DNA of 64,000 bases from Rhodovastum sp963714255 (GCA_963714255.1 CAVQNU010000025.1:1-64000), one strand, 5' to 3'. Numbered from the stretch's first letter, positions 45,299 through 54,901 are shown. Made by a program: numbers and translations. The notes: generated from the sequence alone by a model not told the origin.

Positions 45299-46678
45299 AT
45301 GCATTCAGTGGATGATCTCGCCAATCCACCATCAATTGAAGTATCCCGGCTTGATCAGGACTCCCGCTACCGGCACCTGGACGGCGTTCGTGGATTGGCT
45401 GCTCTGATGGTTGCCTGTTGTCATTTCGTAACGGCATTCCACTGGTCGATGCTCAGCGGCGATGACAGATTTTCCCATTTTGCCGGCGACACCGCACTCA
45501 GCCACACTGGTCTTGTTTTCTTCTTCAACCCCGATCTTGCCGTCGCGATTTTCTTTGTCCTTAGCGGGTTCGTGCTGTCCTACAGCGTCAGCGAAACGAG
45601 CAGCCAGTTGCTGCCGCTGGTCGTCCGGCGCTGGATCCGGCTTGGCGGGCCGGTGCTGGCGGCTTCCCTGTTCGCCTGGGCGATCGCCGCGGCGCAGCTG
45701 AACTTTGGCCCGCTCGCGGCGCAGCTGTCCAAATCGGTCTGGCTTGCCGGGCAGTACGCCCATATCACCCTGACGGCCGGAGAATTCACCAGACTGGTCT
45801 ATCAATCGGCGATCAGCCTGATGTTCTCGCAGAACGCGGGCGGCGAAATCGCGCGCTATTACAACTCCAACCTATGGACCATGCCCATCGAGTTCATTGG
45901 CTCGATCGGCATTTTCGTGGCCTATATCCTCATACTTCCGGTTGCACGCGGCTTTTGGCAACGGTTCGCCCTCGTCGCCGCGGCGGTGATCCTGTGTTGG
46001 AATTCGCCGTTTTACGGCTTCCCGCTTGGCGCGGCGCTGTTCGAAATCCACCGCGCGCTGGTCCGCCGCGGGCAGACACCGATGGCGCCCACGCGGGTTG
46101 CCGCTGCGGTGGCGGGGGGCGTTTTCCTTAGTCTCGGCGTCGTCCTCGGCGGCATGCCGTTCGCGATCGACCTGCAGCATCCGGGGATTTATGCCCCCTT
46201 GGCCCTGGGCCTGAACGGCTGGCTGGAAAATCCGATCACCGCACTGCACCATCTCGCCGCCGTCTGCCTCGTTGCCGCGGCGTTGCTGTTGCCGCCGCTG
46301 CAGGCGGTGTTGCAGTCGCGGCCCATCCAGTTCCTCGGCCGGATATCCTTCATGGTCTATCTGGTGCAGATTCCGGTGTTGTGTTCCCTGGGATCGGCGA
46401 TGGTGTTCCTGCTGGCTCCGGCATGCGGCTACAACACCGCGACCGCTGTGGCTGCCGTGACCTATATCGCCGCCGTGCTGGCCATCGCGACGGTGTTAAC
46501 CCGGCTGTCCGACCAGCCGGCCGTGCGCGCCTCACGCTGGGCCGGCAAGGCGCTCGACCGTCGCATGCTTCGATCCGCAATACGCCGCGCGGAAGGGCGC
46601 TACAGCCCGGCATCCTTCGCCGGCGCCGGCGGGGCATCGGGAAACTCCGTCTCCCAGCCGCCGCCGAGCGCCTTGTAA
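45299..46678 (+). CDS. Acyltransferase-3 family membrane protein
   Basis: 459 residues with about ten hydrophobic helices. Family signatures are RYRHLDGVRGLAALMVACCH near the N-terminus, FFVLSGFVLSYS and LGRISFMVYLVQIPV. Such proteins O-acylate surface polysaccharides or lipids. AAGGA lies directly before the ATG and 9 bp before a GTG three codons on, so the GTG at 45308 may be the real start. The last 79 bp overlap the 3' end of the convergent outer-membrane-factor gene. Confidence 0.8.
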   Translation: MHSVDDLANPPSIEVSRLDQDSRYRHLDGVRGLAALMVACCHFVTAFHWSMLSGDDRFSHFAGDTALSHTGLVFFFNPDLAVAIFFVLSGFVLSYSVSETSSQLLPLVVRRWIRLGGPVLAASLFAWAIAAAQLNFGPLAAQLSKSVWLAGQYAHITLTAGEFTRLVYQSAISLMFSQNAGGEIARYYNSNLWTMPIEFIGSIGIFVAYILILPVARGFWQRFALVAAAVILCWNSPFYGFPLGAALFEIHRALVRRGQTPMAPTRVAAAVAGGVFLSLGVVLGGMPFAIDLQHPGIYAPLALGLNGWLENPITALHHLAAVCLVAAALLLPPLQAVLQSRPIQFLGRISFMVYLVQIPVLCSLGSAMVFLLAPACGYNTATAVAAVTYIAAVLAIATVLTRLSDQPAVRASRWAGKALDRRMLRSAIRRAEGRYSPASFAGAGGASGNSVSQPPPSAL

Positions 46679-48149
46679 ATTTGCACCAGATCGGTCGAGA
46701 CAGTGGTGGTGCTGTCGGTCAATTGCTGCTCGGCCGCCAGCAGGCTGCGCTGCACGTCGAGCACCTGCAGGAAGTCGATCACGCCCTCCCGGTACCGGTC
46801 GCGCGCGAGCGACAGCGCCCGGCGGTTCTGCGCCACCGCCTGCTCCAGTTGTTCCCGGCGGTGCTGCTCGGCCTCATAGGCGGTCAGCGCATTGTCCACT
46901 TCATGCAGGGCGGCGAGCACTGTGCTCTGGTAGGTCACCGCCGCCTCCTGCTGCTGCGCGCGGCGCAATTCCAGCGTGCGTTTCAGCTTGCCGCCTTCGA
47001 AGATCGGCAGCGTGATCGAGGGTCCGAACGCAAAGGTCTTGGCCGCGCCCCAGTCGCCCAGGTCGCTGAACTGGACGGCCTGGATGGCGGCGCTGCCGGA
47101 GAGGGTGAAGCTCGGATAGAAATTGGCCACCGCCACGCCCACATCGGCGGTGGCCGCGTGCAGTTGCGCTTCCGCCCGGCGGATATCCGGGCGCCGGCGC
47201 GCCAGTTCCGCGGGCAGGCCCACCGGCACGCGCGGCGGCACCGGCGGAATCGCCTTCGGGTCGGCGAGTTCGGCGGTCAGCGCCGCCGGCGGCTCGCCGA
47301 GCAGCTGGCCGATGGCGTTGATGAGCTGCGCCTGCTGGGCCTGCTGCGTCGGCAGTTCGGCGGCGACGGTCGCCACCTGGGCGGCGGCGTTGGCCACGTC
47401 GAGGTCGGTGGTCAGCCCGCCCTCGGCGCGCTGGCGGGTCAGGTCGAGGCTCTGCCGCGCGATATCGAGGTTCTGGCCGGTGATGTCGATATTGCGCTGC
47501 ACCCCGCGCAACTGGATGTAGTCGCGCGCGAGTTCCGCCGAAGCGGTCAGCAGCGTGTCGCGGCGGGCATTCTCACTGGCGTCCACGCTGGCGCCGGCCG
47601 ACTCGACGCTGCGGCGCACCCGGCCCCAGATATCGGCCTCCCACGAGGCATCGAAGCCGGTACTGGAACAGGTTGAAGGGCTGGAAAATGCCGACATTGG
47701 GCACCTCGGCGCCGTTCTGCGCCTGCGAGGCGCCGTTGGACTGGCTGGCCGCGGTGCCGGTGCTGATCAGCGACAGCGCGCCCTTCTCGCTGAGCTGCTG
47801 GCGCGTGTAGCTGGCATTGCCGTTCACCGACGGCAGGCCCGCCGCCGCCGCCACGCCCATAGCCGCGCGCGCCTCGGCCAGCCGGATGCTGGCCGCCCGC
47901 ACATCGAGGTTGGCCTCGGCCAGGCGCTGCTCCAGGCTGGTCAGTTGCTTGTCGTTGAACAGGGTCCACCATTGCGGATCGACCGGCTCGGCGACGGGCT
48001 GGCTGACGGCCTGCGCCTGCGGCTGGCCGGTGCCGCGCCAGGACGCGCGCGCCCACCAGGGCGTGGGATGCTCGAAATCGGGCCCGACAGGTACAGCCGG
48101 ACAGCAGCGCCAGGGCGGCGATACGCACCAGGTCGGCAGGCTTTCGCAC
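46600..48149 (-). pseudogene. NodT-type outer-membrane efflux factor, two frameshifts
   Basis: Three frames join into one RND outer-membrane lipoprotein of about 515 residues. The start is GTG with a lipobox (LALLSGCT). An extra base near 48089 shifts to VGPDFEHPTPWW and the first helical hairpin (LAEANLDVRAASIRLAEARA). A second extra base near 47661 shifts to TGFDASWEADIWGRVRRS and the rest, ending YKALGGGW. This is the tripartite-pump channel that could partner the pump at 14135, but it is broken as written. Confidence 0.8.
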
Positions 48150-48301
48150 GGTCGAGAATCTCCCCTGATGCCGGGCACGACGGCGGGCACCCTAGCCCGG
48201 CGGCGCAGCCGGTCAACGCGGGCAGCCCCGCCGGACCGGCTTGTGAGCCATGCGGCGGGGATTGTGAATGAACTCTCGCTGATTCGCAGTGCGATCGTGC
48301 A

Positions 48302-48340
48302 AGGAAGCAAGGCCAGGGCAGAGCCCTGGCCTTGCTTCCT
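48302..48340. repeat. Palindromic repeat, copy 11: 18-bp perfect arms
   Basis: AGGAAGCAAGGCCAGGGC, AGA loop, exact complement. It ends 3 bp before the stop codon of the peptide-binding protein gene (minus strand), so it is well placed as that gene's terminator. Confidence 0.8.
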
Positions 48341-48343
48341 CGC

Positions 48344-49924
48344 TCACCCCTTCCGCGCCCCCCAGAAAATCGGGAACGGCGCCTTCACCACATCGACCAG
48401 ATCGGCCCGCATCGCCGTCGGGTTGAACCACTGGCCAAGCGGAATGAAGGGCACCTCCTCCCACACCATAACCTGCATCTGCGCGCAGAGGTCGCGCTGC
48501 GCCGCGAGGTCCGGCGCCGCGAACCAGGCCTTGCGCAGCGCCTCGATGCGCGGGCTGGTGGGCCAGCCGAACCAGCCGTCCACGCCATTGCCGCGCAGCG
48601 GGAGATGGCCGGCCGGGCTGGCCAGCGACAGGCCCTCGAACGTGGTGCAAAAACTGCTCCAGCCGCCCGCCGCCGGCGGCGCACGGCTGGCCCGGCGCTG
48701 CTCCAGCGCGCGCCAGTCCATGCTGGCATAGTCGACGGTCAGCCCGGCCTGCTCGAACAGGTCGCGCGCCACCTGGCATAGCGCCTGGATGGCCGGATAG
48801 TCCGACGGCGACATCAACACGACTTTCTCGCCGTTATAACCGCTCTCGGCCACCAGCCGGCGGGCCAGCACCGGGTCGCGCGGGTCGGTGAACACCTCCA
48901 GGCCGGCGTCGCTGGCCATCGTCTGGCCGGGGGTGAACACCCCTGCCGGCACGTGGATCAGCCCCGCCTCGCTGCCGATCGCCGCCTCCACGAAGGCCGA
49001 CTGGTCGACCACGGGCAGCAGGGCACGCAGCAGCTTCGGATTGTCGAAGGGCGGATGGAGGTGATTGAAGGCGAGCACCGGCATCACCCCGATACTGTCG
49101 TTCACCGCCACCTGCACGCCCGCCGAGGCGCGCAGCACCGGCAGCAGATCGATCAGCGGCAACTGCACCCAGTCCACCGCGCCCTGCTCAAGCGCCGCCG
49201 CGGCGCTGGCGGGGTCGGGCATGGCGATCCATTCGACGCGGTCGAAATTGGCCAGCTTGCCGCCGCTGGTGAAGTCCGGCGCTCCCGCGATCGGCACGTA
49301 TTTGTCCCAGCGCGCATAGGCCGCCCGCGCCCCCGGCACCCAGTCGCGCGGCAGGAACCGGAACGGCCCGCTGCCGATATACGCCGTGATCGGCTTGCCG
49401 GGATCGGTCCGGCTGATGTGCTCCGGCATGATGAAGCAGGTGTCGGTGCCCAGCGCCTCCAGCACGAACGAGAACGGCTGGGCCAGGCGAATTTCGAAGC
49501 TCCGGTCGTCCAGCGCGCGGATGTCGTCGAGCCGCGCCAGCATGGCCTGGCCGAGGCCGCGCCGCTTCGCCCAGCGCAGGATCGACGCCACGCAATCGCG
49601 CCCGCGCACCGGCGTGTTGTCGTGGAAAACCAAATCCTCGCGCAGGGCGAACCGCCAGGTCAGGCCATCCTCGGAGACCTCGTGACCGGCGGCCATCTGC
49701 GGGCTCACGTTGCCGGCCGAATCCTGGCCGTACAACGTGTCCCAGATCATGAATCCGTGATTGCGGGCGACAGCGCCGGGGGTCGCGATCGGGTCGGGGT
49801 TGACCAGGCCGCCCTCGGGCACGAAGCGCAGCACGCGGGGGTTGCGCGCCCGGCCGACCTGGGCGAGCGCCGGACGGGCCAGCGCCGCGGCAGCGTTAGC
49901 GGCCAGGAAGGTCCTGCGTCGCAT
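48344..49924 (-). CDS. ABC transporter substrate-binding protein, family 5 (peptide/nickel type)
   Basis: 526 residues, the family length. N-terminal MRRRTFLAANAAAALARPALA is a signal peptide. The body has family-5 features: MIWDTLYGQD, GLTWRFALREDLVFHDNTPVR and CFIMPEHI. It should bind oligopeptides or similar solutes in the periplasm. The permease and ATPase genes are not here. The divergent neighbour is an M20 peptidase, which fits peptide use. Confidence 0.85.
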   Translation of the reverse strand: MRRRTFLAANAAAALARPALAQVGRARNPRVLRFVPEGGLVNPDPIATPGAVARNHGFMIWDTLYGQDSAGNVSPQMAAGHEVSEDGLTWRFALREDLVFHDNTPVRGRDCVASILRWAKRRGLGQAMLARLDDIRALDDRSFEIRLAQPFSFVLEALGTDTCFIMPEHISRTDPGKPITAYIGSGPFRFLPRDWVPGARAAYARWDKYVPIAGAPDFTSGGKLANFDRVEWIAMPDPASAAAALEQGAVDWVQLPLIDLLPVLRASAGVQVAVNDSIGVMPVLAFNHLHPPFDNPKLLRALLPVVDQSAFVEAAIGSEAGLIHVPAGVFTPGQTMASDAGLEVFTDPRDPVLARRLVAESGYNGEKVVLMSPSDYPAIQALCQVARDLFEQAGLTVDYASMDWRALEQRRASRAPPAAGGWSSFCTTFEGLSLASPAGHLPLRGNGVDGWFGWPTSPRIEALRKAWFAAPDLAAQRDLCAQMQVMVWEEVPFIPLGQWFNPTAMRADLVDVVKAPFPIFWGARKG

Positions 49925-50046
49925 CCGGGGGGTGCTCCTGCGCGGTGGGGCGCCAGCCTACACTTGCGGTCGGGAGTTGCCGAGCGTGGCCCGCTTGGGC
50001 AGGCTGACCCAGGCAGCACGCGACGAATCGACAGGAGCCGGGCAGA

Positions 50047-51441
50047 ATGACCACGACCGATAAAGTCCTCGCCCGCATCGACGCCGCCCTCCCCGATGCC
50101 CTGGCGCGCTGGCTGGACTGGCTGCGCATTCCGAGCGTCAGCGCCCAGCCCGCGCATGCGGCCGACTGCCGGCGCGCGGCGGAATTCGCGGTGGCGCAAC
50201 TGGCGGAGATCGGTTTTGCCGCCTCGGTGCGCGACACCGCGGGCCTGCCCTGCGTGGTCGGCCACCACCCCGGCCCCGGCGGCGATGCGCCCCATCTGCT
50301 GTATTACGGCCATTACGACGTACAGCCCGCCGAGCCGTTCGAGCTGTGGACCAGCCCGCCTTTCGAACCCGCGGTGGTGGACGGGCCGCACGGCAAGCGC
50401 GTGGTGGCGCGCGGCGCGGTGGACGACAAGGGCCAGGTGGCGATGTGGCTGACCGCGCTGCGGGCCTGGCACGCCGAGACGGGCACGCTGCCCTGCCGCG
50501 TGACCGTGCTGATCGAGGGCGAGGAGGAAATCAGCAGCACCCACTTCAAACCCTTCGTCGCCGCCAACCGCGACGAGCTGCGCGCCGACATCGCGGTGAT
50601 TTCCGACACCGGCATGTGGGACATCGACACGCCCGCCATTTCCGCCAGCCTGCGCGGCATCGTCTACACCCAGGTGGACCTGAAAGCCGCCAGCCGCGAT
50701 CTGCACTCCGGCATGTATGGCGGCTCGGCGCTCAACCCGATCAACGCGCTGGCGACCGCGCTGGGCCAGTTGAAGGACGCGAACGGGCGCGTTCAGGTGC
50801 CGGGGTTCTACGACGGGGTGCGCGACATCTCGCCCGCGCAGGCGGCGCAATGGGCGGCGCTGGGCTTCGACGAGGCCCGGTTCCTCGGCGATATCGGCCT
50901 GACCGCGCCATATGGCGAGACCGGCCGGACGGCGTTGGAACGGCTCTGGGCACGGCCGACCTGCGACATCAACGGCATCTGGGGCGGCTATCAGGGGCCG
51001 GGCGCGAAGACGGTGATTGCCGCCGAAGCCGGCGCCAAGGTGAGCTTCCGGCTGGTGCCGGGGCAGGACCCGGAGAAGATCCTCGCCGGGTTCAAGCGGT
51101 TCATGCAGGAGCGTGTGCCGCAAGATGCGAAACTGTCGTTTCAGGTATTCGGCAGTGGCGCCGGCATTGAAATCGCCACCGACAACCGTTTCGTGCAGGC
51201 GGCTGTCCGGGCGCTGGCCGACGAATACGGCAAGCCCGCGGCGCTGATCGGCTGCGGCGGCTCGATCCCGGTGGTGGAGACGCTGCAGCACGAACTCGGC
51301 CTGGACACGCTGCTGATGGGGTTCGGGCTGGACGACGACCAGGTGCACAGCCCGAACGAGAAGTTCGAACTGCGGTGCTTTCACAAGGGCGCGCGGAGCC
51401 ATGCGCGACTGCTGGGGGCACTGGGAACAAAAGATACGTAA
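50047..51441 (+). CDS. M20-family metallopeptidase (dipeptidase-like)
   Basis: 464 residues. Zinc-ligand blocks are YYGHYDVQP, GAVDDKGQ (bridging Asp), IEGEEEISS, SDTGMWD and the late His in CGGSIPVVE...HSPNEKF. The dimerisation domain has SRDLHSGMYGGSALNP. Length and motifs match the M20 dipeptidase group. It cleaves small peptides in the cytosol, complementing the divergent peptide-binding protein. Confidence 0.9.
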   Translation: MTTTDKVLARIDAALPDALARWLDWLRIPSVSAQPAHAADCRRAAEFAVAQLAEIGFAASVRDTAGLPCVVGHHPGPGGDAPHLLYYGHYDVQPAEPFELWTSPPFEPAVVDGPHGKRVVARGAVDDKGQVAMWLTALRAWHAETGTLPCRVTVLIEGEEEISSTHFKPFVAANRDELRADIAVISDTGMWDIDTPAISASLRGIVYTQVDLKAASRDLHSGMYGGSALNPINALATALGQLKDANGRVQVPGFYDGVRDISPAQAAQWAALGFDEARFLGDIGLTAPYGETGRTALERLWARPTCDINGIWGGYQGPGAKTVIAAEAGAKVSFRLVPGQDPEKILAGFKRFMQERVPQDAKLSFQVFGSGAGIEIATDNRFVQAAVRALADEYGKPAALIGCGGSIPVVETLQHELGLDTLLMGFGLDDDQVHSPNEKFELRCFHKGARSHARLLGALGTKDT

Positions 51442-51477
51442 CGGGGTCCAGGCGCAGATCCCCGGATCCGCTTACTT

Positions 51478-52179
51478 TTACATCCCCAAATACGCCCGCC
51501 GCACATCGGCATCGGAAGCGATGTCCCGCGCCGGCCCCTCCATCACCACCCGCCCGGTCTGCAGCACATAGGCCCGGTCGGCGATGTCCAGCGCCTCGGC
51601 CAGCCGCTGCTCCACGAGCAACACCGTAACCCCAAGCGCACGGATGCGGACGATCGCCGCCAGGATGTCGTCCACCAGCCGGGGCATGATGCCCTGGCTC
51701 GGCTCGTCCAGCATCAGCAGGCGGGGTTGCGTCATCAGCGCGCGGCCGATCGCCAGCATTTGCTGCTCGCCGCCCGAGAGCGTTTCGGCGCGTTGCGGCA
51801 GGCGCTCCTGCAACCTGGGAAATAACGAAAACACCAGTTCCAGCGGTTTGAACCGGTCCGCCTCGCCACGCTTCGCATAGGCGCCAAGCCGCAGATTGTC
51901 CTCCACCGACAGGCGCGGAAACAGCCGGCGCCCTTCCGGCACCAGGCCGATGCCCATGCGGGTGATCAGATGCGCCGGCACCCGCGTGAGGCTTTTCCCG
52001 TCCAGTTCGATCGTGCCGGTGGTGAGAACCTGCCCGGCGATGGCCTTCAGCAGCGTGGACTTGCCCGCGCCGTTGGCGCCGACCACCGCCACCACCTCGC
52101 CTTTCGCCACCTCCAGGCTGACCCCCTGCAGCGCCTTCAGGCCGCGGTAGCTGGCCGAGACGTCATGCAGCCGGAGCAT
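51478..52179 (-). CDS. livF: Branched-chain amino acid ABC transporter ATPase LivF
   Basis: 233 residues from the ATG behind GGGGAC. Walker A GANGAGKST, signature LSGGEQQMLAIGRAL, Walker B LLMLDEPSQG and the His-loop region. It is a LivF-type subunit powering uptake with LivG. It overlaps the livG stop by 17 bp, the normal order G-F. A degenerate trace of the repeat family may lie at 51440-51475 after the convergent M20 gene. Confidence 0.92.
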   Translation of the reverse strand: MLRLHDVSASYRGLKALQGVSLEVAKGEVVAVVGANGAGKSTLLKAIAGQVLTTGTIELDGKSLTRVPAHLITRMGIGLVPEGRRLFPRLSVEDNLRLGAYAKRGEADRFKPLELVFSLFPRLQERLPQRAETLSGGEQQMLAIGRALMTQPRLLMLDEPSQGIMPRLVDDILAAIVRIRALGVTVLLVEQRLAEALDIADRAYVLQTGRVVMEGPARDIASDADVRRAYLGM

Positions 52180-52894
52180 ATTTGTCCCCAAGATAGGCGC
52201 GGATCACGCCGGGATGGCGGACGATGTCGGCGGGCGCGCCGATGGTCAGCACGCGGCCGAGATTGAGCACCACCGCGCGCGACACCAGCGGCAGCACGAC
52301 TTCCATCACATGCTCGACCATGATGACGGTAATGCCGCGCCGCTGCACCGCCCGCACGAGCGCCACGCCCTCCTGCGCCTCGGTCGGCGTCAGGCCGGTG
52401 AGCATTTCATCGAGCAGCAGAATGCGCGGCCCGGTGGCCAGCGCGCGCGCCACTTCCAGCCGGCGCTTCTCGGGCGGGGACAGCGAGAACGCCGGCCGGT
52501 CGGCGCGCGCGCGCAGGCCGCAGAAATCCAGCGTATCGGTCGCCAATTGCATGGCCGCGCGCGTGCCGCGGACGCGGGCGAAGGCGCCGACCATGACGTT
52601 CTCCAGCACCGTCATCGAATCGAAGCTGCGCACCACCTGGAACGTGCGCGCAACCCCGCGCATGGCGCAGGCGACCGGGCCGAGCCCGGAGATGCGCGCG
52701 CCGTCCAGCCGGATCTCCCCCGCATCAGGCGTGACTTCGCCGGCGATGGCGTTGAACAGCGAGGTTTTTCCGGCACCGTTCGGGCCGATCAGGCCGAGGA
52801 TTTCGCCTTCCGCGACATCGAAGCAGATATCCACATTCGCGGCCACGCCGCCGAAGGATTTCGAAACCCGATCGACCTCAAGCAGCGCCGGCAT
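52163..52894 (-). CDS. livG: Branched-chain amino acid ABC transporter ATPase LivG
   Basis: 243 residues. Walker A GPNGAGKTS, Walker B ILLLDEMLTGLTPTEA and a His switch in MVEHVM. The signature helix, usually LS(G/Y)GQ-like in LivG, reads FSLSPPEKRRLEVARAL, so the Gly-Gly is Pro-Pro. That is unusual for the family and may weaken ATP contact, though many LivG proteins have relaxed signatures. It lies between livM and livF. Confidence 0.88.
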   Translation of the reverse strand: MPALLEVDRVSKSFGGVAANVDICFDVAEGEILGLIGPNGAGKTSLFNAIAGEVTPDAGEIRLDGARISGLGPVACAMRGVARTFQVVRSFDSMTVLENVMVGAFARVRGTRAAMQLATDTLDFCGLRARADRPAFSLSPPEKRRLEVARALATGPRILLLDEMLTGLTPTEAQEGVALVRAVQRRGITVIMVEHVMEVVLPLVSRAVVLNLGRVLTIGAPADIVRHPGVIRAYLGDKYAPAA

Positions 52895-53853
52895 CTTCCC
52901 CTCCGCGGTAGCGCGCCGAACAGGCTGACCAGCCCTTGCGGCCGGGCCAGCGCGACGGCGAGAATCAGCGCGCCGTAAATCATCAGATCGACCCCGCGTC
53001 CGGAACCGCCGAGATAGGAGCGGGTGAGTTCGCTCATGGGGATCAGCACCGTGGCGCCCACCAGCGGCCCCCACAGCGTGCCCACCCCGCCCAGCACCGC
53101 CGGCAGCGGGATCAGGATGGAAAGATTGCCGGCCATGACGCTGTCCGGATCGATATATCCCACGTACTGCGCGTAAATCGCACCGCCCACACCGGTGAAG
53201 AAACCGCTGATCGCCGCTGCCGCCATCTTGGACGGAAAAACCCGCACCCCGAGCGAGCGCGCTGCCACCACGTCGTCTTTCACCGCCCGCCAGGCGAAAC
53301 CCCAGCGCGAGCCCTCAAGCACAAACGCCACGATCCAGGTGGCGGCGGCGAAGGCGAGCACGAGGTAATGATACGGCAGCTTCGCCGTGCGGAACTGCAG
53401 CGCGGCCCAGGACTCGCCCTTGAAGGGCACATAGATACCGGTGGAGCCGCCGACGAAATCCCAGTTCTGGAACAGCAGCCAGCCGATCTCGCCCACCACC
53501 ACAGTGGCGATCACGTAGTAATGGCCGGACAGGCGAAAGCACGGCCAGCCCACCAGCAACGCGCCCAACCCGCCGGCCGCCCCGCCGAGCAGCATGCCGA
53601 AGCCCGGCGGGATGCCAAGGCGCACGAACAGCAACGTAGAGACATAAGCGCCGAAGCCGAAATAGAGCGCGTGGCCCAGGCTGATCTGGCCGCAATAGCC
53701 GCCCAGGATGTTCCAGGCCTGCGCCAGGCCGGCGAACAGAATCGTCACGATAATCAGGTTTTGGGTGTAAACGTCGCTGATCGGCAGGGGCAGCGCCGCC
53801 AGAGCCGCAAGAACCACAGCGCCGGCGATCAGTTCGGTGCGGCGGCGGGGCAT
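52789..53853 (-). CDS. livM: Branched-chain amino acid ABC transporter permease LivM (altered tail)
   Basis: 354 residues with about nine membrane helices; family blocks are GYCGQISLGHALYFGFGAY and AAISGFFTGVGGAIYAQY. The end after LARPQGLVSLFGA continues 35 residues over livG in an Arg/Ser-rich composition unlike the family. In another frame the same DNA reads a short RYRGGEDAGAA tail with a stop at 52878-52880, the usual end. A two-base loss in GCGCGC at about 52911-52917 would explain it. The start lacks a ribosome-binding site because repeat copy 13 is 5 bp upstream. Confidence 0.82.
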   Translation of the reverse strand: MPRRRTELIAGAVVLAALAALPLPISDVYTQNLIIVTILFAGLAQAWNILGGYCGQISLGHALYFGFGAYVSTLLFVRLGIPPGFGMLLGGAAGGLGALLVGWPCFRLSGHYYVIATVVVGEIGWLLFQNWDFVGGSTGIYVPFKGESWAALQFRTAKLPYHYLVLAFAAATWIVAFVLEGSRWGFAWRAVKDDVVAARSLGVRVFPSKMAAAAISGFFTGVGGAIYAQYVGYIDPDSVMAGNLSILIPLPAVLGGVGTLWGPLVGATVLIPMSELTRSYLGGSGRGVDLMIYGALILAVALARPQGLVSLFGALPRRGRCRRCLRSIGFRNPSAAWPRMWISASMSRKAKSSA

Positions 53854-53857
53854 CAGT

Positions 53858-54012
53858 AGAAGGCCAGGGCTCTGCCCTGGACCCGCAAGGGGTCAGTGGA
53901 CCCCTTGACCCCGATACTTAAGGAATGGGTTCCAAGGGGCCACTGCCCGTCGCGCCGAAGGCGCGCTGCGCGCGACGCGGGTCCAGGGGCAGAGCCCCTG
54001 GCCTTCCTTCCT
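53858..54012. repeat. Composite palindromic repeat, copy 13 (155-bp full inverted element)
   Basis: Half elements head to head: AAGGCCAGGGC-TCT-GCCCTGG and CAAGGGG-stem on the left, then ACTTAAGGAATGGG, then CCAAGGGGCCACTG on the right. The right half holds an extra internal hairpin (GTCGCGCCGAAGGCGCGCTG) before the final GGCAGAGCCCCTGGCCTTCC. It splits livH from livM. Confidence 0.82.
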
Positions 54013-54018
54013 TCTTCA

Positions 54019-54894
54019 TCACAACGTCCCAAACAATCCCCGCGGCCGAAACAGCACCACCGCAAGGTAAATCAAAAACATCCCCACCTGCTTCAGCGAA
54101 GGCTCCAGCACCAGCGCGGTCAGCGCCTCCACCTCGCCGATCAGCACCCCCGCTGCAAGTGCGCCGCCAAGGCTCCCGAACCCGCCCAGCGCCACCGTGA
54201 CATAGGCCGTAAGTGCGAAATTGGCACCGACATTGGGCGACACGTAATAGAACGTCGCCAGCATCCCCCCGGCGATCCCCACCGCCGCCACCCCCAGCCC
54301 CCAGCCGAGGGCAAAGATGTGGTCGCGGTCGATGCCGATCAGCGCCACCGCCTCGCGGTCTTCGCGGGTCGCTTCCAGGGCGCGGCCGAATTCCGTGCGG
54401 CTGATCAGCAGCAATCCGGCGAAGGCGGCCATACATACCAGGCTGGCGGCCAGTTGCGGCACCGGAAGGAACACCTCGCCCACCTGCAGCGTATGGTTCG
54501 CCACCACGCCGGAGGTGATCGAACGGAACTCGCCGCCGAAGGCGAACTGCGCCGCGCCACGAATGAAAATCGCCAGCCCGAACGTGACGAAAATCTGCAC
54601 CATGCCGCGATTGAACCGCACCGACAGCGCCCGCGCAATCAGGCCGCGGTACAGCGCCATGCCGAGCCCGAACATCAGCAGCGCCACCACCGGCAGCAGC
54701 AGCAGCGGGTCCACGCCGGAGAAATCCCACAGCACGAAGACCGCATACATGGCGAGCATCATCAGCTCGCCATGGGCGAAGTTGATCACGTCCATCAGCC
54801 CGAAAATCAGGCTGAGCCCGGCCGCCACCAGCGCGTAAATCAGCCCCATGAGCAGGCCGCCGGCGGCGGCCTGCAGGATGATGTCCGGCCCCAC
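54019..54894 (-). CDS. livH: Branched-chain amino acid ABC transporter permease LivH
   Basis: 291 residues, about eight membrane helices. LivH blocks are GLIYALVAAGLSLIFGLMDV, NFAHGELMMLAMY and a late VALGGFGSLGGALAAG. It forms the channel with LivM. The substrate-binding protein gene ends 8 bp upstream; repeat copy 13 follows, before livM. Confidence 0.92.
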   Translation of the reverse strand: MGPDIILQAAAGGLLMGLIYALVAAGLSLIFGLMDVINFAHGELMMLAMYAVFVLWDFSGVDPLLLLPVVALLMFGLGMALYRGLIARALSVRFNRGMVQIFVTFGLAIFIRGAAQFAFGGEFRSITSGVVANHTLQVGEVFLPVPQLAASLVCMAAFAGLLLISRTEFGRALEATREDREAVALIGIDRDHIFALGWGLGVAAVGIAGGMLATFYYVSPNVGANFALTAYVTVALGGFGSLGGALAAGVLIGEVEALTALVLEPSLKQVGMFLIYLAVVLFRPRGLFGTL

Positions 54895-54901
54895 CGTCGG
54901 C

